64,000 nucleotides of DNA, from the NCBI GenBank assembly GCA_015229005.1, contig JADGCL010000006.1:1-64000 (forward strand). The letters run 5' to 3'. A program made the translations under genes and the position numbers. The notes below the pieces were generated by a model. The model was not told where the DNA came from, did not search any database, and was given only the letters and a program-made list of their open reading frames with translations. This document shows, one piece after another, positions 44,379-51,949 of the stretch. This stretch comes from Magnetococcales bacterium. GTDB taxonomy: Bacteria; Pseudomonadota; Magnetococcia; Magnetococcales; JADGCL01. Position 1 is the stretch's first letter, and every line of letters starts with the position of its first letter.

Positions 44379-44972
44379 GTGGAATTGGGTCCGGCGGTGT
44401 TTCTACTGGTTGGTTTGGGCAATCCCGGGGACCGATATCGCGGCCATCGCCATAATCTTGGCTGGGATGCGGTCGTCGGGATTGTCCGGCGTTGTGGTTT
44501 GGCCGAAGGGCGTGAGCGGTTTCGCGGCATTTTTGGTGATGGCCAGGTCGAGGGTCGCCGCCTGATGTGGCTGTTGCCGACGACTTTCATGAATCTTTCG
44601 GGCGAGGCGGTGGGTGAGGCGGTCCGATTTTATAAGGTGGAGGTCGGTCGGGTGGTGGTGTTCCATGATGATCTGGATCTGGAACTGGGGCGCCTGAAGA
44701 TGAAGATCGGTGGCGGTCATGGGGGCCACAATGGCCTGCGATCGATCCAGCAGGTTTTGGGGACAGCGGAGTTCGTGCGGGTGCGCCTCGGGATTGGTCG
44801 TCCTCCCGTGGGGGTGGATCCGGCTCGGTTTGTTCTGCAGCCCTTCGAGCCCCACGAGAGGGGGTTGGCTGACGAGGTTCTGGAGTGTCTGCCCGGGGCC
44901 TTGCCCTGGATTCTCGACCACGATTTTGGTCGGGCGCTGAATCATTGTGTCCGGCAGCGTCGCCCCCTGTAG
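44379..44972 (+). CDS. pth: Peptidyl-tRNA hydrolase
   Basis: Frees tRNA from peptidyl-tRNA that drops off the ribosome. The 197-residue protein has LLVGLGNPGDRY (N15), RHNLGW with the catalytic histidine H25, LLPTTFMNLSGEAV, VVFHDDLDLELGRLK with the essential aspartate, and GGHGGHNGLRSI. The start is a GTG at 44379; an in-frame ATG at 44355 is followed at once by a stop. It lies 38 bp after rplY. Confidence 0.94.
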   Translation: MELGPAVFLLVGLGNPGDRYRGHRHNLGWDAVVGIVRRCGLAEGRERFRGIFGDGQVEGRRLMWLLPTTFMNLSGEAVGEAVRFYKVEVGRVVVFHDDLDLELGRLKMKIGGGHGGHNGLRSIQQVLGTAEFVRVRLGIGRPPVGVDPARFVLQPFEPHERGLADEVLECLPGALPWILDHDFGRALNHCVRQRRPL

Positions 44973-45009
44973 TCACGACCGGAGGGTTGACCCTCGGGTT
45001 CTTCCATAA

Positions 45010-45135
45010 AAGATAATATTGACAGTGGTTGGGGGAGCCCGAGGGGGAGGCTCCGCCTGCCCCCTTGGTGGGGGTTCGGGGGCGAAGCCCCTGAAACAAA
45101 CAGGATGATATCCCTGACCATGCTTCCCTGAACGG
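45010..45135. repeat. Two-hairpin intergenic repeat (family 2), copy C
   Basis: GATAATATTGACAGTGGTTG, then the GAGGGGGAGGC/GCCTGCCCCC hairpin, then TTCGGGGGCGAAGCCCCTGA and a shared tail ending near ATGCTTCCCTGAACGGTTAC. It is very close to copy B over the full length, same orientation relative to the upstream gene, and separates pth from ychF. Confidence 0.85.
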
Positions 45136-45181
45136 TTACCCTGGAAGATTCTGATCTCAATCCGTGGATGGAGTGAAGCCC

Positions 45182-46291
45182 GTGGCCTTGAAGTGCGGAA
45201 TCGTTGGTTTGCCGAACGTGGGAAAGTCGACCATTTTCAACGCGCTGACGGCGGCTGGGGCGCCGATGGCCAATTACCCGTTTTGCACGATCGAGCCCAA
45301 TGTGGGGGTGGTGGCGGTGCCGGACGGGCGTCTGGCGGAACTGGGGCGGCTGAACAGGTCGGCGTCGATGGTGCCGACGGCGATGGAGTTTCTGGACATT
45401 GCCGGTTTGGTGAAGGGGGCGAGCAAGGGGGAGGGGTTGGGCAATCAGTTTCTCGGGCACATTCGCCAGGTGGATGCGATCGCGCATGTGGTGCGATGTT
45501 TCGAGGGGACGGAGGTCACCCATGTCCATGGGCGCGTGGATCCGGTGGCGGACATCGAGGTGATCGAGACCGAGTTGCTGTTGGCGGATTTGGGGTCGGC
45601 GGAGAAGCGCCTGGAGGGGGTTGGGAAGAAGGCGCGGATCGGCGACAAGGAGTCGAAGCGGGAGGCGGAGGTCCTGGAGAAGGTGGTGGCGGGGTTGAAT
45701 GGGGGCGTGCCGGTTCGGCGCCAGGGTTTGGGTGAGGAGGAGCTGGCGGTTGTTCGGGCGATGTTTTTTTTGACTTTGAAGCCGGTGCTGTATGTGTGCA
45801 ACGTCAGTGAAGGTCAGGTTGCCGGGGCGCAGGCGGCGGGGGGGGATGGATTGACGGATGCGGTGCGTGCCCTGGCGGCGCGTGAGGGGGCGGAGGTGGT
45901 GGCGATTTCCGGGGCGATGGAGGCGGAGATCGCGGAGCTGGAGGGGGACGAGAAGGGGGCGTTTTTGAGGGATTTGGGGTTGGAGAGTTCCGGGTTGGAC
46001 CGGATGATCGGCAGTGCCTACCGCTTGTTGGGGTTGTTGACCTTCTTCACGGCGGGTCCCAAGGAGAGTCGGGCCTGGACGGTGACCGACGGAGCGACGG
46101 CCTACGACGCGGCCGGGGTGATTCATACCGATTTTCAAAAGGGATTCATTCGGGCGGAGGTGATCGGTTACGGGGATTATGTGGCGGCAGGTGGTGAGAA
46201 GGGCGCCAAGGAACTGGGGAAGATGCGGCTGGAGGGGCGGGAGTACCGGTTGGTGGATGGCGATGTGATCTATTTTCGGTTCAACGTTTGA
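45182..46291 (+). CDS. ychF: Redox-regulated ATPase YchF (Obg family)
   Basis: A ribosome-associated Obg-family P-loop NTPase that prefers ATP and responds to oxidative stress. The 369-residue protein has CGIVGLPNVGKSTIFNALT (G1), FLDIAGLVKGASKGEGLGN (G3 and switch II), the coiled-coil insert (about 130-200), PVLYVCNVSEGQ in place of NKxD, and a C-terminal TGS domain (TFFTAGPKESRAWTV, HTDFQKGFIRAEVIGY). The GTG at 45182, giving MALKCGIVG, matches the family start and has GGAG upstream; GTGs at 45164 and 45173 would add six or three residues. It ends the conserved prs-rplY-pth-ychF block. Confidence 0.95.
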   Translation: MALKCGIVGLPNVGKSTIFNALTAAGAPMANYPFCTIEPNVGVVAVPDGRLAELGRLNRSASMVPTAMEFLDIAGLVKGASKGEGLGNQFLGHIRQVDAIAHVVRCFEGTEVTHVHGRVDPVADIEVIETELLLADLGSAEKRLEGVGKKARIGDKESKREAEVLEKVVAGLNGGVPVRRQGLGEEELAVVRAMFFLTLKPVLYVCNVSEGQVAGAQAAGGDGLTDAVRALAAREGAEVVAISGAMEAEIAELEGDEKGAFLRDLGLESSGLDRMIGSAYRLLGLLTFFTAGPKESRAWTVTDGATAYDAAGVIHTDFQKGFIRAEVIGYGDYVAAGGEKGAKELGKMRLEGREYRLVDGDVIYFRFNV

Positions 46292-46373
46292 TTCCGATTG
46301 TCACCGAACGGGCTTGGGCCGAACGCGGGGTGGGATGGTGTTCCCTCCATCCACAGGTTCTCCGGCAGGCGCC

Positions 46374-47345
46374 TCACGGAAATTGACCGGTTCCCAGGTC
46401 CAACCCTACCTCTTTATGAAAACGCAGCCGCTCCAGGTACTCCTCGGGGGGTTTGCGGGTGACCTGTTCCCCCGGGCGGGGGAAATAACTGGCCACGAGT
46501 CGGGTCAGGGCGAATCTGAGCGCTGCGGCCCCGAGTGTCTGGGGCAGGAGGCGCATCTCTTCGCGCCCCGGGGGGCGGCTTTCCCGGTAGGCTTGCCAAA
46601 GCGCCTCCAGGCACGGGCGATCCGGACGACCATCCGGGGTGAAGCCCCAGGCGTTGATGGCGATGGCGAGGTCCCAGACCAGTGGGGCCTGACAGGCAAA
46701 GTGGAAGTCGATGATGCCCGTCAGACGTTCCCCCTGGAAGAGGGTATTGTCCGGGAAAAGGTCGGCGTGACACACCCCGGTGGGCAGAGCCGAGGTGAAG
46801 AGCCCGCCCATCGCCAGCGCATCCAAGGACTCCCGGCAGAGGCTCATCGCCTCCGGCTGGCGTTTGCTCAGGAGCGGGGTCAGCCTCTCCAGAAGCGCCG
46901 CCAGTCGTCCGGGCCCCATGGGGTTTTCCCGATAGAGTGGGAATTCCTCCCCTGCCCGGTGCAGGCGGGCGAGCATGTCACCTGTCTCCGCGCATTGTCC
47001 CGGTGTGGGACGGATGGGCGACTCTCCGGGCAGGTGGGTCACGATGATGGCCTGATGCCCGAGAACCTCCTGGATGATGCCCTGGTTCCGGTCGCGGATC
47101 GGTTGGGGGACGGGGATTCTGCGGCGAGCGAGAAAATCCATCAAGCGGGTGGCGAAATCGAGGGCCTCGCCTTGCTCCGAATCTTCGATCAAGGTGAGAA
47201 TGTAGCGGTCGCGGTCGGTGGTGAGACGATAGTTGGTGTTGACCACGCCTTGCGGGATTCCCTCCAGGGAGACGAGGCGACCGATCTGGAAGCGGTCGAG
47301 CAGGTCGGCGACCTGTTCCGGGGAGAGGGTTGTGAATACCGACAC
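46374..47345 (-). CDS. thrB: Homoserine kinase (aminoglycoside-phosphotransferase-fold ThrB)
   Basis: Phosphorylates homoserine in threonine synthesis. The 323-residue protein has the APH kinase fold: VFTTLSPEQVADLLDRF, GIPQGVVNTNYRL, YILTLIE, then the catalytic loop VCHADLFPDNTLF (Asp and Asn) and metal-binding GIIDFHFACQAPL. This is the ThrB type common in Alpha- and Betaproteobacteria, not the GHMP kinase. It is convergent with ychF and divergent from ubiX; no other threonine genes are in the window. Confidence 0.92.
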   Translation of the reverse strand: MSVFTTLSPEQVADLLDRFQIGRLVSLEGIPQGVVNTNYRLTTDRDRYILTLIEDSEQGEALDFATRLMDFLARRRIPVPQPIRDRNQGIIQEVLGHQAIIVTHLPGESPIRPTPGQCAETGDMLARLHRAGEEFPLYRENPMGPGRLAALLERLTPLLSKRQPEAMSLCRESLDALAMGGLFTSALPTGVCHADLFPDNTLFQGERLTGIIDFHFACQAPLVWDLAIAINAWGFTPDGRPDRPCLEALWQAYRESRPPGREEMRLLPQTLGAAALRFALTRLVASYFPRPGEQVTRKPPEEYLERLRFHKEVGLDLGTGQFP

Positions 47346-47445
47346 GGGGGCTCTTCTCGCGTCTGGGGTGGGCGGCGGCGTTGGCCGAGCGCGGACGAAT
47401 GTGCGGGATTGTTTCTCAAGGGCGAGGGGGTTGTAAAGCGCGACG

Positions 47446-48072
47446 ATGGAATCGGCTCCGATTGTGGTGGCGATGACGGGGGCCTCCGGGGCTGTTTACG
47501 GCCTTGGTCTGATTGCCCGGCTCCTGGCCGCCGGGCGGTCGGTCGAGCTGATGCTTTCCGCCGCCGGTTGTGAGGTCTTGGGCCTGGAGTGTGGCCTGGA
47601 TTGGCGGCTGGCGTCGGATCGGGAGATCGAGGCTGCGGCGCGGGGTCGTTTCGGGGCAGCGGCGGGGAAGTTACGCTATCATGGTCGGCGGGAGTGGTCG
47701 TCGTTCCTGGCTTCGGGCAGCGGCGGGCGGCGGTCGATGGTTGTCTGTCCCTGCTCGATGGGGACTCTGGCGGCGGTTGCCGGGGGGCTTTCGGACAACC
47801 TGATCGAGCGGGCGGCGGATGTGGCGATCAAGGAGAGATGGCCGTTGATCCTGGTTCCCCGGGAGATGCCCTTATCGGCGATCCACCTGGAGAACATGCT
47901 CAAGCTGGCGCGGCTGGGGGTGACCATCATGCCGGCGGCCCCCGGGTTTCACCATCGCCCGACGGGGATCGAGGGGTTGGTCGATTTTGTGGTCGCGCGG
48001 ATAATGGACCATCTGGGGGTGGCTCACCGGCTGATCCCTCCCTGGGACGGCGGCGGGGCGGTCGGGACGTGA
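47446..48072 (+). CDS. ubiX: Flavin prenyltransferase UbiX
   Basis: Makes the prenylated flavin cofactor used by the UbiD decarboxylase in ubiquinone synthesis. The 208-residue protein starts IVVAMTGASGAVYGLGLIARLL (flavin-phosphate loop). It also has VVCPCSMGTLAAVAGGLSDNLIERAADV and the prenyl-phosphate region PLILVPREMPLSAIHLENML, then MPAAPGFHHRPTGIEGLVDF. All key segments are in place. It is the first gene of a run ubiX-ubiU-ubiV-ubiK, with 37 bp to ubiU. Confidence 0.94.
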   Translation: MESAPIVVAMTGASGAVYGLGLIARLLAAGRSVELMLSAAGCEVLGLECGLDWRLASDREIEAAARGRFGAAAGKLRYHGRREWSSFLASGSGGRRSMVVCPCSMGTLAAVAGGLSDNLIERAADVAIKERWPLILVPREMPLSAIHLENMLKLARLGVTIMPAAPGFHHRPTGIEGLVDFVVARIMDHLGVAHRLIPPWDGGGAVGT

Positions 48073-48109
48073 TCGCGGGAAGGGACGAAGGAGAAGGGAT
48101 GGGCAGGCG

Positions 48110-49117
48110 ATGAAAAAGGTCGAGGTGTTGGCCCCTGCGGGCAATCTCCCCTCCCTGAAGGCGGCGGTGGCGAGTGGTGCGGACGCGGTCTATTTCGGTT
48201 TCCGCAACGCCACCAATGCGCGCAATTTCGAGGGGCTCAATTTCAGCGAGGTGGAAGCGAGGCAGGGGATCGAACACGCCCATCGTCACGGGGCCCGGGC
48301 CAACATCGTCCTGAACACTTTTCCCCAGGTCGATGACCCGACTCCCTGGTACCGGACGGTGGACCTGGCGGCGGAGTTGCGGGCCGATGCCCTGATATTG
48401 GCCAATATGGCCCTGCTTCGCTACGCGCGGGATCGCTATCCGGACCTTCCCCTGCACCTGTCGGTGCAGGCCTCGGCCTCGAACTCGGCGGCGATCGACT
48501 TCTTCCAACGCCACTTCGGGATCGAACGGGTGATCCTCCCCCGGGTCCTGACGATCGAGGAGATTCGTCGCCTCAAGGAGACGACGAGCGTGGAACTGGA
48601 GGTTTTCGCTTTCGGGGGGTTGTGTGTGATGGCGGAGGGGCGTTGTCATCTCTCCTCGTATGTGACCGGGGTGTCGCCCAACATCGAGGGCGTCTGTTCG
48701 CCGGCCCGGGCGGTCAGATTCGACCAGGAGGGAGGCCTTCTCAAGACCCGCCTCGGGGGGGTCTTGATCGCCCAGTACGGGGAAGGGGAAGACGCCGCCT
48801 ATCCGACCATCTGCAAGGGCCGGTTCGTGGCGGCGGATCGGGTCTACCATGTGATGGAGGAGCCGGGCTCGCTCAATATTCTTGAGATGTTGCCGGAGGT
48901 GATCGGTGCGGGGGTGGTGTCGCTCAAGATCGAGGGGCGGCAGCGGACGAAGTCCTATGTGGCCACGGTCACCCGGGTGATGCGGGAGGCGGTGGATGCC
49001 TATTACCGCCTGGGGGCGGAGGGTTTCCGGGCTCGACCAGGTTGGCTCAAGGTCCTCAATGCCACCTCCGAGGGGACGACCCACACCCTGGGGACCTATC
49101 AGGAGGCGTGGCAATAA
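48110..49117 (+). CDS. ubiU: Ubiquinone biosynthesis protein UbiU (O2-independent hydroxylation)
   Basis: A peptidase-U32-family protein that, with UbiV, hydroxylates the ubiquinone ring without oxygen. The 335-residue protein begins VEVLAPAGNLPSLKAAVASGADAVYFG and has four cysteines for a 4Fe-4S cluster at about 171, 178, 195 and 234 (LCVMAEGRCHL, GVCSPARA, PTICKG), the same spacing as the known UbiU cysteines. Its stop overlaps the ubiV start (TAATG), so the two partners are coupled. The gene implies ubiquinone is made during anaerobic growth. Confidence 0.93.
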   Translation: MKKVEVLAPAGNLPSLKAAVASGADAVYFGFRNATNARNFEGLNFSEVEARQGIEHAHRHGARANIVLNTFPQVDDPTPWYRTVDLAAELRADALILANMALLRYARDRYPDLPLHLSVQASASNSAAIDFFQRHFGIERVILPRVLTIEEIRRLKETTSVELEVFAFGGLCVMAEGRCHLSSYVTGVSPNIEGVCSPARAVRFDQEGGLLKTRLGGVLIAQYGEGEDAAYPTICKGRFVAADRVYHVMEEPGSLNILEMLPEVIGAGVVSLKIEGRQRTKSYVATVTRVMREAVDAYYRLGAEGFRARPGWLKVLNATSEGTTHTLGTYQEAWQ

Positions 49118-50019
49118 TGCGCATTGCCGTGGGGCCGGTTCTCTTCGATTGGGGGAAGCGGGCCATCGAGGAGTATTACCGCCGCCTGGCCTTCGAGAGC
49201 GAGGCCGACATTCTCTATTTGGGGGAGGTGGTCTGTTCCAAACGCCTGGGTCTGGGACCGGAGGAGTTGGGGCGGTTGGCCCGGGAGTTGGCCGGTTCGG
49301 GCAAGGAGGTGGTCTTTTCGACTCTGGGACTGGTGATGAACGACGGCGAACTGGAGCGGGTTCGCCGCGTCGTCGCCCTGGCCGGGGAACTGGGACTCAA
49401 GGTCGAGGCCAACGACATGGCGGCGATCGGCCTGGGAGAGGGGCAGCCGATGGTGGCGGGACCGCACATCAACACCTACAACCCGGAGACGCTGGCCTTT
49501 CTGGCCACGGTCGGGGTGGTGCGGGTGGTGCTGCCGGTGGAACTCTCCGCGCGTGCCATCGCCGGTGTGATCGGCAAGCGGGGCGATCTTCCCATGGAGC
49601 GGGAGCTCTTCGCCTATGGCCACATGCCGTTGACCTTTTCCGCACGTTGCTACACTGCCCGGGCCTTTGAGCTGCCGAAGTCCAATTGTCAGTACAAATG
49701 CGGGGAGTTCCCCGAAGGTCTCCCGACCATGACCCAGGACGGGAGCGATTTCCTGCTGATGAACGGTATCCAGACGATGTCCGCCCGGGTCTGTAACCTG
49801 GTGGCGGAAACCGAAGAGATCCAGGGGCTTGGGGTGGATATCGTGCGCCTCTCTCCCAGGAAGGAACGCTTCCGGGAGGTGGTGGGGCTCTGGCGGCAGC
49901 GTCTGGATGGGCGCCTGGATGCGGTGACCGCCGCCGCGAAATTGGCCGAACTGGATCCGGGTACGCGGTTCTGCAACGGCTATTTTCATGGTCGCCCCGG
50001 GTTGGAGCAGGTACCGTAA
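49117..50019 (+). CDS. ubiV: Ubiquinone biosynthesis protein UbiV (O2-independent hydroxylation)
   Basis: The partner of UbiU in anaerobic ubiquinone synthesis, also a U32-family protein. The 300-residue product has cysteines at 40 (EVVCSKR) and about 178, 191 and 195 (ARCYTARAFELPKSNCQYKCG), matching the UbiV 4Fe-4S ligands. GPHINTYNPETLAFL and LPVELSARAI are also typical. The start ATG shares an adenine with the ubiU stop. UbiT, the lipid-carrier partner, is not in the window. ubiK follows 138 bp later. Confidence 0.93.
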   Translation: MRIAVGPVLFDWGKRAIEEYYRRLAFESEADILYLGEVVCSKRLGLGPEELGRLARELAGSGKEVVFSTLGLVMNDGELERVRRVVALAGELGLKVEANDMAAIGLGEGQPMVAGPHINTYNPETLAFLATVGVVRVVLPVELSARAIAGVIGKRGDLPMERELFAYGHMPLTFSARCYTARAFELPKSNCQYKCGEFPEGLPTMTQDGSDFLLMNGIQTMSARVCNLVAETEEIQGLGVDIVRLSPRKERFREVVGLWRQRLDGRLDAVTAAAKLAELDPGTRFCNGYFHGRPGLEQVP

Positions 50020-50157
50020 ACTGTCGCTGGGGGGCGGTCCCGCCGGGAGTGGGACCGGGGCGATGTTTCTCTCGGGCCTGAACCGAAGTACTTCTTGGGC
50101 CTGAACCGCAGATGATCTCAACCGCCGATTCCGACAACACCGGAAGGGAGGAGTGCC

Positions 50158-50418
50158 ATGCAAATCGACAACGCCATCATCGATCAGATCACCCAGAACC
50201 TGCTGGGAGTTTTTCAGTCCGTGGGGCATACCCGGGAGGAGATGATCCGCAAGATTCGGGAGGTGGTGCAGGAGGGGGCGGACCACTTCAACCTGATCAC
50301 ACGCGAGGAGTTCGAGGTCTCCCGGGAATTGTTGGCCAACACCCGGATCAAGGTCGAGACGCTGGAGAAGCGGCTTGCGGAGTTGGAGGCGGCCTTGACG
50401 GGGAAGGATGGGGGCTGA
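50158..50418 (+). CDS. ubiK: Ubiquinone biosynthesis accessory factor UbiK (BMFP/YqiC)
   Basis: An 86-residue helical protein of the BMFP family (MQIDNAIIDQITQNLLGVF, GHTREEMIRKIREVVQEG, then a coiled coil LETLEKRLAELEAAL-like end). UbiK binds UbiJ and lipid and helps the Ubi complex in oxygen-dependent growth. Its presence beside ubiUV links it to quinone synthesis here too. The ribosome-binding site GGGAGGAG precedes the ATG. The following aldehyde dehydrogenase gene starts 60 bp later. Confidence 0.88.
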   Translation: MQIDNAIIDQITQNLLGVFQSVGHTREEMIRKIREVVQEGADHFNLITREEFEVSRELLANTRIKVETLEKRLAELEAALTGKDGG

Positions 50419-50478
50419 CCTCCGGCGTTCCGGGTGGGGTGGTCGGGATGTGATGCGGAAGGGGCTGGGGAGGCGGCG

Positions 50479-51909
50479 ATGAAGATGCGGGCCTATATCG
50501 GCGGCGAGTGGGTGGAGAGCGGACGGGAGCTTCCGGTTGTCAATCCCTACGATGGGCGGGAGGTGGCACGGGTCGGTCTTTGTGGGCCGGCGGAGATGGA
50601 GCGCGCCCTGGAGGCGGCGGTCGATTCCCTGGAGACCACACGCCGGCTGGAGCCCTACGAACGGGCGCGGAGCCTGGCATTGGTCCGGGATGGGATGCAG
50701 GTTCGGCGCGAGGAGTTTGCCCGGGCGCTTACCTCCGAGAATGGCAAGACCTTGGCGGAATCCCGGTTGGAGGTGGACCGGGCGGTTGCCACCTTCGATA
50801 TCGCCGTGGGGGAGGCTACCCGGGTTTACGGGGAGGCCTATGACCTGGGGGTCAATCCCATGGGGGCCGGGCGCCGGGCGCTGGTGCGGCGCTATCCGGT
50901 CGGGGTGGTCTCGGCGATCGCTCCCTTCAATTTTCCCTTGAATCTGGCGATTCACAAGGTGGCCCCGGCGATGGCGGCGGGGTGTCCGGTGGTGTTGAAG
51001 CCGGCCTCCAAGACGCCGGTCACGGCCCTGATGCTGGCCGGTCTGATCGAGGCTTCGGGATGGCCGAGGGGGGCCTTTTCGGTGGTGCCGAGTGATCGGG
51101 CCGCCGGGCAGATTCTGGTCACGGATGAACGGATCAAGCTCCTCTCCTTTACCGGCTCGCCGGAGGTTGGTTGGAAGATGAAGCGGGAGGCGGGCCGCAA
51201 GAAGGTTGTCCTGGAGCTGGGAGGCAACGCCGGTCTGATCATCGACCGGGATGTGGCCGATTGGGATTGGCTGATTCGTCGCACTCTGATGGGGGCCTTT
51301 TACCAGTGCGGTCAGGTTTGCATTTCGGTGCAGAGGATTTTTGTCCATCGGGAGATTCTGGACGAGTTCCGGGAGCGTTTCCGGCGGGCGGCGGAGGGGC
51401 TCAGGTCGGGGGATCCGGCGGAGGAGTCGACCACTCTCGGACCGTTGATCGACTCGGGTAGTCGTGAGCGGTTGCAGGATTGGGTGGCGGAGGCCTTGGA
51501 TCGGGGGGCGCGTCTGGTCACGGGGAACACCATCGCTCCCGGGGGGCAGGGCAACTGCATGACGGCGACGATTTTGGAGGAGGTGGGGTCCTCCTGCCGG
51601 ATCGCGGCGGAAGAGGCCTTTGGTCCGGTGGTGACCTTGACCCCGGTTGATTCCATGGAAGAGGCGTTTCAGCGGGTCAACGATTCCCGCTTTGGTCTGC
51701 AGTGCGGCATCTTCACCCGCGACTTCAAGACGGTCATGCGGGCGTTGGATGTCCTGGAGGTCGGCGGGGTGATCCATGACGATGTTCCCTCGTTTCGGGT
51801 CGACAGCATGCCCTATGGCGGGCTGAAGGATTCCGGTCTGGGACGGGAGGGTGTGCGCTATGCCATGAACGACATGCTGGAGGAGAGGGTGTTGGTTTAT
51901 CGCCCATGA
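50479..51909 (+). CDS. NAD(P)-dependent aldehyde dehydrogenase
   Basis: A 476-residue class-3-type ALDH that oxidises an aldehyde to an acid or an acyl product. It starts RAYIGGEWVESGRELPVVNPYDG and has IAPFNFPLNLAIHKVAPA (cofactor site), LSFTGSPEVGW, the general-base glutamate in VLELGGNAGL (near 244), the catalytic cysteine in QCGQVCISVQR (near 280) and EEAFGPVVTL. The subgroup looks like lactaldehyde/glyceraldehyde-3-phosphate/phosphonoacetaldehyde dehydrogenases (GQVCIS-VQR). The start ATG at 50479 has GGGGAGG upstream. Substrate unknown; nothing nearby gives it away. Confidence 0.9.
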   Translation: MKMRAYIGGEWVESGRELPVVNPYDGREVARVGLCGPAEMERALEAAVDSLETTRRLEPYERARSLALVRDGMQVRREEFARALTSENGKTLAESRLEVDRAVATFDIAVGEATRVYGEAYDLGVNPMGAGRRALVRRYPVGVVSAIAPFNFPLNLAIHKVAPAMAAGCPVVLKPASKTPVTALMLAGLIEASGWPRGAFSVVPSDRAAGQILVTDERIKLLSFTGSPEVGWKMKREAGRKKVVLELGGNAGLIIDRDVADWDWLIRRTLMGAFYQCGQVCISVQRIFVHREILDEFRERFRRAAEGLRSGDPAEESTTLGPLIDSGSRERLQDWVAEALDRGARLVTGNTIAPGGQGNCMTATILEEVGSSCRIAAEEAFGPVVTLTPVDSMEEAFQRVNDSRFGLQCGIFTRDFKTVMRALDVLEVGGVIHDDVPSFRVDSMPYGGLKDSGLGREGVRYAMNDMLEERVLVYRP

Positions 51910-51949
51910 GGCTCCTGGCAGGGGATGGGGAGACAGTGGAAGAAAAATC

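Noticed and set aside
45010-46138. Minus-strand frame ending in the FQGLRPRT-like or GASPPNPHQGG-like peptide
   Set aside because: The peptide is the translation of the family-2 intergenic repeat; similar pseudo-proteins arise at each copy, and the rest is antisense to ychF.
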